64,000 nucleotides of DNA from Cheilinus undulatus (lineage: Eukaryota > Chordata > Actinopteri > Labriformes > Labridae). Below are positions 38,001 to 47,746 of this stretch, piece by piece. The notes under the pieces were generated by a model. It was not told where the DNA came from. It did not search any database and worked only from the letters and a program-made list of their open reading frames with translations. Location: NCBI RefSeq assembly GCF_018320785.1, contig NC_054866.1, positions 14,865,885-14,929,884 on the forward strand. Reading direction: 5' to 3'. The position numbers and the translations under genes were made by a program. Positions within the stretch are counted from its first letter, which is position 1. Every line of letters begins with the position of its first letter.

Positions 38001-41000
38001 ATTTGCTTATTAAAATGACTGTTTATCTCAACAAGCACTGAAATATGTATAATAGATAAATTATTTTAAAAGTTTATACAGTACTTGTGTGACATAAGAG
38101 GAAAAAATAAAAAGGAGATTCCAACAGCCACATTTTTGTTTCTCTTAGACTCACCACTCTGGGATCTGCACTCTTCTCCAGTAAAGGGATGAGACTCTTG
38201 GTGAGGATGTAAACACCTAGTGAATGCAGAAATAATATTACTGCCATCATATTTTCATCTGTTAAACATTTAATTCAACATTTTACTTACTGAGCACATT
38301 AGTGGCAAAGCTCTTCTCGAGGCCCTCAGCGTTCACATCCCTCTGACTCATGATGGCCCCAGCATTATTGATCTGCAACGTGACACAGTTACTTTCAAAT
38401 ATTTGTTGAGTATATAATTATCAAATTAATCAATTAGAATTAAAAAAAATGTAGAATTTTCTAAAGCATTTATTTGAAATATTTTTGTAAACGGGTTCAT
38501 TCTATGATCCATAGAGCGTAAGATTTTTTTTTGTTTTACCTATTAGGAAGGCATCAGTTGATGATGCTCTGCCACCCCAAACCTACACTTGAACTTGAGT
38601 TTGTCATCATTAGATTTAAGACGCCAAAGGTCAATATTTTATACATTAATTTGATTCATATACTCTTAACTTAGTCTGTTATCCAACGTTTGTGTGGAAA
38701 CATGTACCTACACCATTTAGGACTTAAGATTTCTACCAATCACACTAAAAGCCACCACTGTACTATCACTCTCCAGCAGTTGTATACCTTGCAGAGGCAT
38801 GTAACTGCAGGAGGAAGTTCTAGTTCAACATATTAAAAGATAATTGAGATGACCCACCAGAACATTGAGGGCCTTGAACTTCCTCTTAAATCCCTCAGCA
38901 AACTCCCAGACCTTTTTGGTTTCAGACAGGTCTAGAATGTGCACATAAACCTCCTGTGATGACACCAGACAGAAAGAACAATGAAGACAGTCATGCCTGA
39001 CTTGCCAGTCTGATTTTAAAAGTTGCCTGTCTTTGTTATTTAAACTCTTTTTGAGAGGCGAGTCATACTGTACTTTGTTTCCTGTTTCCTTCACAATATC
39101 CGCCCTTGCCTCCTCCGCCTTGTCCTTGTTCCTGCACACCATGTGGACGGTTCCACCTATAATGGAGAAAGAACAGATTTCACTTTTTACTGCCTGAGCC
39201 ATCATTTCTTGGTTCATTTAACCCTTGAAGTAGCTGATTCTGGTGAGTCTCAGTTAAACAGTAGGTGTTGAGTTTCATAGAGTCCTGACTCTGATTTATA
39301 TCAGCAGTATAAATCAGAAGAATATATAATTTTTCATATTCACTGGTAATAATATAATTTACTTATTGTAGAAATAACATCATGATATAGAATTCAAAGA
39401 GTAAAATCAAGGCTTGTCTAGAAACAGCTTTAAAAACGGCTACATTTGATGAACAGAGACTGGAAAAATCCTTTTCTGATGGGTTGCAGTCTGTTAACCA
39501 AACAGACAAGGGGAATTACAGTTCAAATCAAAATAATTAAACCTCCATTACATATTTTGTTTACCAGCAGAATAAAAAAAATCAGGACTTTTCAATAACT
39601 GGAGCAAGAAATTTTTCTACAGCTTAATAAAAGTGGAATTTACAAGTGTCTTCTCCAAATTAGTGACTGCTGCAGTATCAAAATTTTTCAACTCTCATTA
39701 GAGCATACATTTGCAACAAACAGGCATCCTCTCAAGCAAATCCTGCTGCCTCTAATCAAGGGGTTCAGATGTTACATAAGGTGTGCTTCAGAAAGAAAAC
39801 AGCTTTCTGTTAAAATAGTAAGGCACCTACTAAACACTGAAGGTATCCGTGCCTAAACCCCAAGATGTACATCACTACTGACCCAAAAGCCAGTTCCAAC
39901 ATGCTTGAAACCATATACTTAATTCACAAAAGTTATGGGATTCTGTTATGTGGATCAACACAACAAAAATGCAACTTTTCAGGGCTGTGGATCAGCAGGA
40001 TGACTGAAGGCGAGAGTGATGTTTTGGTGATGTTCTAGGGTTGTTTTGCATTTGGCTCTTGAGATCTGCAGCCTGCAACCTGCAGCAAAAATTCTATCAG
40101 GAAATCTCTGTAAAGCATCATGCCATCTGTGAGGAAGTTAAATAATGGGCATCTTTGGACCTTCTAACAAGCATACCTCAAAATCCACCAAGGCTTGGTT
40201 TCAGAAGAAGTCCTGGATGATTCTAAAGTGGCCGTTGCAGTCATCTGACTTGAACTCAGTACAAAGTATATGATGGTATCTGATGAAAGCAACTGCAGTA
40301 TGCAAAATTCAACCTCGAGAACCTGAGGCAAATGCCCATGAAGAACGGGCAAAGATTCCCCAGGAACACTCCCATAAGCCTGTATCTGGTTATCATGTTT
40401 TCAGAAGACCATAGCAACAAAAGGGTGCTCAGTTAAGCACTAAAGATTCGATATGAAGTGGTTGAAGGGTTTTGAGTCAACAGTGTCTTTTTGTGTTGAA
40501 TTTCTAAAAACCATTTCTAACACCAATTGTGCTGACCTATTTAAACAATACAAACAGCGAAATGTTTGCAAATTGGCCAGAACCATATCCTGTTAATATA
40601 AAAAAAATATTACCATTAGAAATTAATTATTATCAATATACATACATGACTTTTGTTTTTTATCTTACTATTGGGTTCATGAAGACAGACAGGCAGTAAT
40701 ATTTGTACCTTTCTTTGCTATAGCCATGGCGGTGGCTTTCCCAATGCCACTGTTGGCTCCTGTTATCATGAATACCCGTCCAGCCACAGACACCTCCAGG
40801 TCCTTCTCCACAAACCTCTTAGAGGCCGACAGGTAGGCATTCCTACAAAACATGGACACATACTGGATTTATCTCTCTGTCATTAGTCCGTTTATTTTCA
40901 TCTCTTTTATACATTCACTGTGTATCTGCCTTTAAAGTCACAAATTTTACCCCTTTAAGACAAGTCTATAGTGGTCTCAGAGGTCCCCAAAACATGTCTG

Positions 41001-44000
41001 TGAAGTTTGTTGCTAAAAAAACACTCTACTATAGGACTTTTGCATGTCTAAAAAGCCCTCTGTTTCAGCCCTTCCCAGAACGAGTTATTTCTGTGTCTGT
41101 GGCTTTAAATGTTAATGAGCTGTCTGACTCGGCCCCTGACTCCACCCCTGTCAGAAAATGGATGTGGCTTAATGGATGTGGCTCTCCTGATCCTCCTCTC
41201 AGCTCTTCCAAGCAGGGAGGGCCAACTGAAACTGGGGGTGGTGTTAACTCCCCACATGACATTATGAGGGGGAAATCTGACAACGGCCACATTTTCTGAA
41301 AGGTAGAGAAAGGGAGGGGAGGAGAGAATGGATTTTTTTGATTCTTGGGGGGATTACGGACAGGACAGGGGAACATATTTTTGCTAGAAAAGTCTGAAAA
41401 GGTGTATTTTGCATAATAGGTGACCTTTAAGTCTCAGTCATACAGTTAGTCTGATGACAACTAAACAGTCGCAGTGTCAGAAAATCGAACTTTCATTTAG
41501 TAAGCACCTTAGACCTGCTTAATGTAAAATATGCACTGTCTCTTACTGATTTACTATATCTCATATACTCTAAGAAAGCCTCACCTCTTATGCACATTTG
41601 CACTAATTTATCTATTTGCTGTATCTCAAATACCAAAGAGAGCTCAATGTGGTGAAAACTTCGCCTCATACGCACATTACCACCAATTTATGTACTGACC
41701 ATACCTATTACTAATTTAGTCTTTGTACCGTACTCAAATTCTGTAAGTCACTAATTTATTAATTCTAACTTAAACACTGTAGGACAGCTCTCTGTGGTAA
41801 AATGCCTCATCTCATAATATGGCATAGGGGGTGGGGGTTATTTATACAAAACACAAACTGAAACACGGTGCATCAAGCATTACACAAAACAAAGGTAAAC
41901 AAAGGTGATAGAGCTGGGCAATTAATTGTAAAATAATCAAAACCGACATTTGGAGCCTCTAACTGACAAGAACCTGCTGTGTCAATTACTTCAATTTTTT
42001 TCCCTTGTAATATCTTTCTACCAACGCACCATCCCCCTAAAAACAAACTACTGTGTAGTCAAGTGATAGGTGCGAGGTGTCGCAAGGGACATTATGCAAC
42101 TATGCATTTAATTTGATAATTATGTTTGAGGTGTATTTGGCAGCCATAAATGTAAGATTAAGTAACAAAATTGCAAAAATGGTTGCACAGTAATGTATAT
42201 TTTTAAAAGCAGGTCTGAGGGCAGGTGTTTGTCCGTATGTATTGATTAGGTTAAAGGGGGTCAGTGTTTGAGGTCAGCCTGGTCACTGTACGTCTCTTCA
42301 TAGCTTCACTGTACAGACAAAATGACAATGTGAGCGTGCCTGGCATCATCACTGAAGAGAATGGCTTTGGGCTGAGACTACAGAGGGTGACAACAGCATC
42401 GGTGTGCGTCTATGGCTGTGTTTGTGTGTGACCTTGGTGGCACCAAGGTCTTCAATTGCCCCCTTTGTCACAGATGCCATTGTTGAGGGTGGCTGGAAGG
42501 GGGGCATAAAGGGATGGTGAGGGGGGTAAAGTGAGGCTAAATGCCCGCTCTGTTCCATGGTGTCATGCAGAGAGCCATTAGTGCAGGGTCAGAGCGGGCT
42601 GCCGGGCAGCTCGACGGGAGTTAAGATAACACAGAACAAAGGGGCGAAGGGAAACAATCACAAAAGCACCTCTTCACACAACTTGGAAAGCTGCATTGTG
42701 ATGAGGAAAGGCGCCTTCGGGCTGCAATAGATCAGATCTATTGGGCTGATGGAGCATGTAAGGCCAGTTGTGTTTGAACAAACGAATGATGGTCTAACAT
42801 GTCTCCTGCTGAGTCACTGAAAATTTCACTTAAATCAGTGCTGCTTAAAAATACTCTGCAGGTCAGTATTTAACACGTTAGCTACCTGAAATATCCAGCA
42901 AGTTATTTTATATGCAACATAAATCCAGCCCTTAAATAACCTTTGACCTTCTCTGACCTCATCTAGCCTCTTAGAGCCCATACATGTTCAACTAACAGAC
43001 ATTAAAACAGATTTGAATGGGGAAAAGAGGCAGATCCTTACATTTGGAATCAGGGGGTTTTATTAAATACAATGACAATACAATACAACAAAAAGTGCAT
43101 GACAAGCTTGATGCGATTCTAGCAAAAATTAAACAACATCGATTAAAAAAATAAGACTCCTAGTCACCTAATACTGAACAATTTTCATTTTAATAATCAA
43201 AAATTTCGAACTCTTACACACTCAAAATACACAAAAACTTTGGCAAAATTCCATATATTAGGGATGTCTAAGTTTTCAACACTAATAATATGTGGATGCA
43301 CAATATTATAGGTAGGGTTGTTCCGATATCAATACCAGTATCAGAAATACATCCGATACTGCTTAAAATGCAGGTATTGGTATCAGCAAGTACGTGAGGT
43401 TACGCACTGATTCGATACTGTTTGGTTTAACTTTATATTTTTCTTCATTTAGCCATGCTAAAAGTTAGCACTATAAACCAGAAATCAATTCTTCTTTGCT
43501 GCCATTGTATGAACGGGCTTCCGTTTTTTGGCGCAGCGACAGCGAAGAACAACCAAGGCACCAGCAGCAGCAGCAAAGAATGGTGTCTACGTGACAGTTT
43601 TCTCAGAATGTGATCATTAAAACGACTTCCAGACCTGTGCTGTCATACAAGACAAGAAGTGACAGTTTATAAAAAGGTAATTTTATGATTAAATCCACAC
43701 CAGTAAACCCGATATTGAACATCTTTTTATCCATTTTAATCTAATGATCATCTATGATCATTTATTACCACTAGCTTGAATGCTAACCGCAATATTGTTT
43801 TGCTCAGTGAGTGTCTGTCAGCCAATAGCAGGCTGTTCCGTAACCACGTGATGCTGCACAAAATAGCAGAAAGGGGAGGTAGATTTCAATGCACTTGATG
43901 ATTTATACAACTGTATAAATCAAATACATATCTCTATACAACAATTGTTAATATGCGAGTTGTACATTTTATATTGTATTTGGAAAAGTGCAATAAAGTT

Positions 44001-45995
44001 TGTATTTAAAAAAAAGGCGATAGAGAGTGCCTGTGATGCAGCCCCCTGTATTGTTGTTTTTTAATATCTAGCAGCAAAACTCAATAAACAGCAGGAAAAC
44101 ATTTTTAGGGTCACAGAGATGTTGTACATTATGATTCTATTAGTTGAGCCATGTTCTGAGTCAAATATAGGTTTAAAATAATTTGCTAGTCTAAACAGTC
44201 ATTTCAGAAAGTTCAGACTGGTATCGGATCAGTATTCGGTATTGGCCGATACCCAACACCTTGGTATCGGAATCGTGTCGGGAAGGAAAAATTGGTATCG
44301 GAACATCCCTAATTACAGGCATGATACTGACTTTGGTATTGGCAGATATATGCTGTAAAAATTAGTTACTGGTATCAGCATTTATGAAAATATATGTTGA
44401 TATGTACAACCATAACCGGCCTACATCAGATGCAAAATTGACCATATGTGCGAATACGTTTGTTGCGTTTTAGGCTGGACCAACAGGCCTACATAAGCTG
44501 TCTTTCTCTTTGTTCATACTCATTCCTTAAACTTTTGAGTACATTTTAAGGTCTGAATTTTTAGGTCCAAACAATATTTACAAACTGCTATCAATATACA
44601 GTACTGTGCAGAACTTTTAGGCATGTTTGGCCCAAAAACAGAGGCTGAAGTAAAGCGTAGATGTGGCGAGTAAGACACCCGAGGGCATCATTGGGCAGGA
44701 AGGAGGATTGACACAACCCCAGTCATGCTCTGGATGTCCTTGCGTATTACCAGGGGCATGGGAAAATAATCTGTTTCAAAAAATATCAAAGTCCACACCT
44801 TAAGGGTATAGTTCGGATGCATGTGGCGAGTTAGCATGGATCTTGATCGTGCTGGGGATGCCCCAAGGGCCTGAAAATCACCATCGATCTCCGGGCTTAT
44901 TACCAGGGCTGAAAAAGCCCAGACAAAAGAGATTCTGTCGAGCTGCCAAGCGACACACCTGTCAAGCTTGACTCTGGCTGCCCTCTCCTCCATCTCCAGC
45001 CTTGGGTTGTGGCACATAGGGCCCCATGATGAATTCTTAGCAGTGCTCTACATGCCTAAAACTAAAATACATGACTCTAGGTGTTAATAAAACTGAATTT
45101 ATAAATATATATATATTCGATATGAGCAAAAATAAATCCCTTATATCCCCTTTTAATCACTGTGTTGCAAAATGATAAAAAAACATCATTTTGATAACAA
45201 CAGCATAAAAGTACTGATTTTAAGTCAGATCTCTAACCAAAAAAGGGCAGAGAGAGCTGTCTTAATTGCACAAATTCTTTGGCAACATCTGGAAAAGTGG
45301 AACTTGAGAAGAATGAGAGGAAACCCTCATTCACATTCACAGTTTCAGATACTTTTCCAAATTTGCCAAAGTATTTGTGAAATTAAGACAGTGTGCAGTG
45401 TTTTTCCTGCATTTTCTACAATTAAAAACACTAAATATTGAGTGTGTAGGAGTTCTGTTTTCGTTAGTTTAGTGTCAAACAGGTGTTAATATGTTTTTTT
45501 TTTCTAATACTGCTCCTACATTTAAACATTTTGAATAAATCATCTTATTGTTAATAAGCATTTTACTGTCGAGGTTTGGTAATGAAAATTAGATCTGGAA
45601 TCATATCTTGTATTAACATATTGATGAAAATGATCCTGTCCTATCCTATCTAGTTTGAAAAATTTTAAACACCTCGATTCACTGCTGGTTAGATTAAACT
45701 AATACAACAATATTCAACCTAAATCCAACTGTCTGATTCAAGTTTGATCTAATATTAGGCCATGTATCAGCAGCTAAACTCCAGACTATAAAATCTTTAA
45801 CTGTATGTAGCCTACATTTCACGACTTAACGATGCATTAATCGCGTCACAGCAAGCTAGGCATTACGGTACGCACATGAAAGACTATAAGGAATATCGCT
45901 CCTAGTTTACCAGGGCAGATAAAGGCAGCATCTTCCTACCTGGTGAACTCAGTCAGCCCCTTCAGGAACCAGGCGGAGTTGCGGTACAGAGACAT
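31923..45995 (-). CDS. dhrs12: dhrs12-like: short-chain dehydrogenase/reductase family member 12 (10 coding exons)
   Basis: Coding exons in transcript order are 45995-45940, 40842-40709, 39156-39074, 38953-38858, 38372-38291, 38216-38155, 37499-37395, 36164-36074, 35952-35815 and 32038-31923. All are GT-AG and in phase, giving 320 residues against about 317 in human DHRS12. The N-terminus (MSLYRNSAWFLKGLTEFTRN) matches the family start. Classical SDR motifs are complete: TGANSGIG nucleotide-binding loop (46-53), NNAG (125-128), active-site Asn148, Ser176, and Tyr202-x3-Lys206 in YAQHK, followed by HPG at 229-231. An active NAD(P)-dependent oxidoreductase is therefore expected; the substrate is not known. 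Similarity to human DHRS12 is clear but only moderate, so a dhrs12-like duplicate is possible. It is convergent with wdfy1 and divergent from ap1s3. Confidence 0.93.
32918..33433 (+). mobile_element. piggyBac-type MITE, copy B (dhrs12 intron 9)
   Basis: Same family as copy A. Right flank TTAA (33434-33437); the left flank has decayed to TGAA (32914-32917). Ends AGGAGACATATT and AATATGTCCCCT. Shares blocks such as TCTCAGAGGTCCCCAAAACATG and CTCCCCACATGACAT with copy C. Confidence 0.72.
34661..35470 (+). pseudogene. hAT (Charlie/ZBED-like) transposase remnant in dhrs12 intron 9
   Basis: From 34943 (MDGYISAFQQ) broken frames read NEACQAKASSNNKAAEFKDK, FFQQKNEEYTHQKMQ, then KAQRASYLAAQWIAKSKKPH, the BED-finger-to-linker part of hAT transposases. 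Element-like ends are GGTCCGGGAACCCCTGG near 34664 and AAAGTCTGAGAACCTCTG near 35447. Stops interrupt it. Confidence 0.6.
35815..35952 (-). CDS. dhrs12: dhrs12 exon 9
   Basis: Acceptor CTGTCAG, donor GTATTT. Encodes VANAMPDFHSSMKESLRTPD then QGADTVVWLAVSEAATK and SGRFYQ, the C-terminal substrate-side helices. Confidence 0.95.
36074..36164 (-). CDS. dhrs12: dhrs12 exon 8
   Basis: Acceptor TTTCCAG, donor GTACAT. Encodes RQQVVITEQLAKAHTNIHFS and then VMHPGWVDTP, the PG loop that closes on the nicotinamide. Confidence 0.95.
36375..36522 (+). mobile_element. Shorter copy of the L2-like retroposon end (dhrs12 intron 7)
   Basis: CTCTAAATTGGCTGTAGGTG, then CAGCTGGGATAGGCTCCAG and the tail ATGGATGGATGGATGG, the same family as 48866-49226 with an internal deletion. 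Confidence 0.7.
37395..37499 (-). CDS. dhrs12: dhrs12 exon 7 (catalytic Ser, Tyr, Lys)
   Basis: Acceptor TTTTTTCAG, donor GTAAGA; 35 whole codons. Encodes ITVTSGGMLVQKLRTGNLQS through DGTMVYAQHK. Carries Ser176 and the YxxxK pair. Confidence 0.96.
38155..38216 (-). CDS. dhrs12: dhrs12 exon 6
   Basis: Acceptor TTCACTAG, donor GTGAGT. Encodes VYILTKSLIPLLEKSADPRV, preceded by a split Ser codon. The intron before it is only 74 bp. Confidence 0.95.
38291..38372 (-). CDS. dhrs12: dhrs12 exon 5 (NNAG)
   Basis: Acceptor CGTTGCAG, donor GTAAGT. Encodes INNAGAIMSQRDVNAEGLEK then SFATNVL. Contains NNAG and the Asn of the SDR catalytic tetrad. Confidence 0.95.
38858..38953 (-). CDS. dhrs12: dhrs12 exon 4
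   Basis: Acceptor ATCACAG, donor GTGGGT; 32 whole codons. Encodes EVYVHILDLSETKKVWEFAE and on to ALNVL, including the conserved DL of the adenine pocket. Confidence 0.95.
39074..39156 (-). CDS. dhrs12: dhrs12 exon 3
   Basis: Acceptor CATTATAG, donor GTACAG. Encodes GGTVHMVCRNKDKAEEARAD and then IVKETGNK. The basic residue after VC is at the position that often selects NADP(H) in classical SDRs; that preference is inference. Confidence 0.94.
39500..40480 (+). pseudogene. Tc1/mariner-like transposase remnant in dhrs12 intron 2
   Basis: A decayed DNA transposon. The plus strand shows broken reading frames with Tc1-like pieces: VMFWGCFAFGS near 40020-40065, resembling the VMVWGCF core of DDE transposases, and STKAWFQKKSW near 40180-40215, typical of the region before the catalytic acidic pair, followed by an E-rich stretch ending AKIP near 40355. 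Stops and frameshifts interrupt it throughout. The start, near 39515, is an AT-rich sequence like Tc1 inverted repeats of this type. Boundaries are approximate. Confidence 0.5.
40709..40842 (-). CDS. dhrs12: dhrs12 exon 2 (cofactor-binding loop)
   Basis: Acceptor TTTTGTAG, donor GTACAA. Encodes NAYLSASKRFVEKDLEVSVA then GRVFMITGANSGIGKATAMA, carrying the TGxxxGIG dinucleotide-binding motif. Confidence 0.96.
40936..41426 (+). mobile_element. piggyBac-type MITE, copy C (dhrs12 intron 1)
   Basis: Flanked by TTAA at 40932-40935 and 41427-41430. Ends AGTCACAAATTTTAC and CATAATAGGTGACCT. Same orientation as copy B, with long blocks of shared sequence. Confidence 0.75.
43313..44311. mobile_element. 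hAT-type element, about 1.0 kb (dhrs12 intron 1)
   Basis: Flanks ATTATAGG (43305-43312) and ATTACAGG (44312-44319), one mismatch. Ends TAGGGTTGTTCCGATA and GGTATCGGAACATCCCTA. No transposase recognised. Confidence 0.8.
44597..45075. repeat. Unidentified repeat-like unit with an internal duplication
   Basis: Bounded by CTTTTAGGCATGT (44614-44626) and its inverse ACATGCCTAAAA (about 45050-45061). Inside, GC-richer sequence holds pieces in two copies: TGGCGAGTAAGACACCCGAGG / TGGCGAGTTAGCATGG and TATTACCAGGG at two places. A minus-strand frame of 109 codons spans it but looks like no known protein. Confidence 0.45.
45250..45495. mobile_element. Palindromic (foldback) MITE, copy 3
   Basis: CTGTCTTAATTGCACAAATT then CTTTGGCAAC.TCTGGAAAAGT folds back on ACTTTTCCAAATTTGCCAAAG...AATTAAGACAG. 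Tail GTCAAACAGGTGTTAATATG. In dhrs12 intron 1. Confidence 0.65.
45940..45995 (-). CDS. dhrs12: dhrs12 exon 1 with start codon
   Basis: ATG at 45995-45993 on the minus strand. Encodes MSLYRNSAWFLKGLTEFT plus two bases of an Arg codon. Donor GTAGGA. This start matches the N-terminus of vertebrate DHRS12, and no better upstream ATG is apparent. Confidence 0.92.
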
Positions 45996-46110
45996 GTTGA
46001 TGCTCTGGAAGCCTCTCGGTCTGTTGAGCTCTCCCCTCCTCTTTAAGCCCTGACCAAAAACCACGTGTAGCTCCAGTGAATTAACATTAGGGGGGCCGCC
46101 TACAACTCCT
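45996..46110 (-). promoter_or_regulatory. dhrs12 5' UTR and core promoter region
   Basis: Upstream of the dhrs12 ATG on the minus strand are an E-box CACGTG (46062-46067) and a TTAAAG stretch (46041-46046) that could stand in for a weak TATA box. The start site is not determined. The reading is inferred from position and motifs only. Confidence 0.35.
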
Positions 46111-46214
46111 CAGTCCGGCCACCCAGAGGCAGTAAGGAAGCCTGCAGGGCTCAATTTTAACAGGCAAGGTCAAGGCAGTTCATGTATGAACCACACAAAC
46201 AGCTGTGATTTGAA

Positions 46215-46475
46215 CAGAGATGGAAAAAGTACACAACTGCTGTACTCAAGTAAAAGTTCTTTTACTCTGGTTAAAATGTACTTGACAGTGAGTTGAAGTA
46301 AAAGTACTGTTCTATCTACTCAAGTAAAAGTAAAAGTAAAGTTCACTTTAAGTACTGAAGGAGTACAATGAAATATAATTTTTCCTTATTGGTGAGAACA
46401 ACAAAAGAATGGATCTCCAACCAAGTTGTTCAGGTAGAGTCACACTTTTTGATAAAGTAAAATACTCATCAAAAT
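46215..46475 (+). mobile_element. Truncated hAT copy related to 28144-29362
   Basis: CAGAGATGGAAAAAGTACACAACT followed by ACTCAAGTAAAAGT, the same left end as the 28.1-kb element, and a shared block ATTTTTCCTTATTGGTGAGAAC. The other end is missing. Confidence 0.65.
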
Positions 46476-46508
46476 TGAGGCTACAGGAAAATTCTGGTGC
46501 ACTGAAGG

Positions 46509-46954
46509 CAGGGGTGTAGCTAGGGATTTTGGACCCCAGAAAAATATTACAAAGGGCCCCCTTAACCGGCTAGCCAAGCAACAAATATTGTCTTACTTTT
46601 ACAAATATCTATGCATTTTAATATATTTTTGACCCATAATTACCACATTTATGAGCAATATTTTTACTATGGTTAAATTTAATGTACTTGCATTATTTTG
46701 CAGTGTTGGACTACAACATTTGGACAATTTCAAAGGGAGGAGCAGGGCCCCCCCAGTATTGTATTTTACTCTATTTGAAACAAATCTTAGTCTGTTGACT
46801 GATTCATTTAGTTGCTTTTGATTCAATGACACACTTATTACTTAGAAAAAAAACAAAAACAAATATAAAGACTTTTCAATTCACTTTAAAGGGCTCCTCC
46901 CTACTGTGGTCCCTAGTAATCAGTACCCTTTTGTCCCCCTGTGCTACGCCCATG
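46509..46954. mobile_element. hAT-type MITE with 8-bp target duplication
   Basis: ACTGAAGG at 46501-46508 and 46955-46962. Ends CAGGGGTGTAGCTAGG and CCTGTGCTACGCCCATG. It sits inside a Tc1 transposase remnant, splitting it. Confidence 0.8.
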
Positions 46955-47135
46955 ACTGAAGGTTCCCAAGAGCAAAGTGGCCTCCATAATTCTCAAATGG
47001 AAGAAGTCTGACACAACCAGGATACTTCCAAGAGCTGGTCTTCTTGGCCTTAGTAAGAGAGGTGGACAAGAACCTGATGGTCACCACTCCAGAGATCTTG
47101 TGTGGAGAAGGGACAATAATTAGCATCAGTGCAAC
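46955..47135 (+). pseudogene. Tc1-like transposase N-terminal remnant
   Basis: Plus-strand frames read ILKWKKSDTTRILPRAG and KRGGQEPDGHHS-like sequence, matching the second helix-turn-helix of fish Tc1 transposases with frameshifts. The part before the hAT insertion probably lies just left of 46508. Confidence 0.6.
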
Positions 47136-47539
47136 TGATAATACACATGCATTGACATTGTTAATAAATCTCTAGAAGGACCCAATCACAGGGTTTTCAG
47201 GAGCCCAACTATTTCTGTGGGCAGGCCTGACAATAGGTAGACTTCCAGTTATCATACTTTAATGTATTTTGAGCTGCAGCACCTTTAAATAATGTATAAA
47301 ATGTCAGAGGCCTAAAGTGTAGCTATCTACGACTAAGAACAGGATATTTTCATCATGGTTTCACAGAAAAAAAAACCTTGTAATTTAACTCATCAGTTAA
47401 GAAAATAACCCTTTTTAACATTTAAACTAATGCCACCGTTCCTGATTCACAACACAGACTGCGTACTCCTGCAGCCTCATATAAACTGACTGCTCAGTGT
47501 TGATTCACCTGCCCGTGCGTACGTGTGCACGTTGCCATG

Positions 47540-47743
47540 AAGCTTCTCTGCAGCCAATCAGACGGCGAACAGCAGCGGGGCGCGGCTCTGAATGGAGAAG
47601 GTGTGTACGCACTGATTTCTGGGAAGATCAACAATGTCGGATGCTTAAGAAAGACAACGGAAGAACTCCAGTTTCATATTTAAGATCAATCAAAAGCGGA
47701 GAGGATTTAATTTGTATGACTTCTGTCTGAAAGCTGTGTCAAA
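47540..47743 (+). promoter_or_regulatory. ap1s3 promoter and 5' UTR
   Basis: A CCAAT box (47554-47558) and a GC-rich stretch (about 47573-47587) lie 150-190 bases before the ATG. A TATAAA at 47480-47485 lies further up. The start site is probably 47600-47650 if the CCAAT box is used, or near 47510 if the TATA is used. Inferred from motifs. Confidence 0.45.
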
Positions 47744-47746
47744 ATG
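47744..47746 (+). CDS. ap1s3: ap1s3 exon 1 coding part (ATG only)
   Basis: The start codon is followed at once by donor GTGAGT. AP1S genes classically have an intron right after the first ATG, so the second Met in MMRF comes from exon 2. The 5' UTR of this exon lies upstream. Confidence 0.85.

Noticed and set aside
44688-45017. 109-codon minus-strand ORF as a gene
   Set aside because: Sits in a repeat-like unit with internal duplication; reported as an unexplained repeat instead.
47480-47485. TATAAA as the certain ap1s3 core promoter
   Set aside because: A CCAAT box and GC-rich stretch downstream make a later start at least as likely, so it is not called as the sole promoter.
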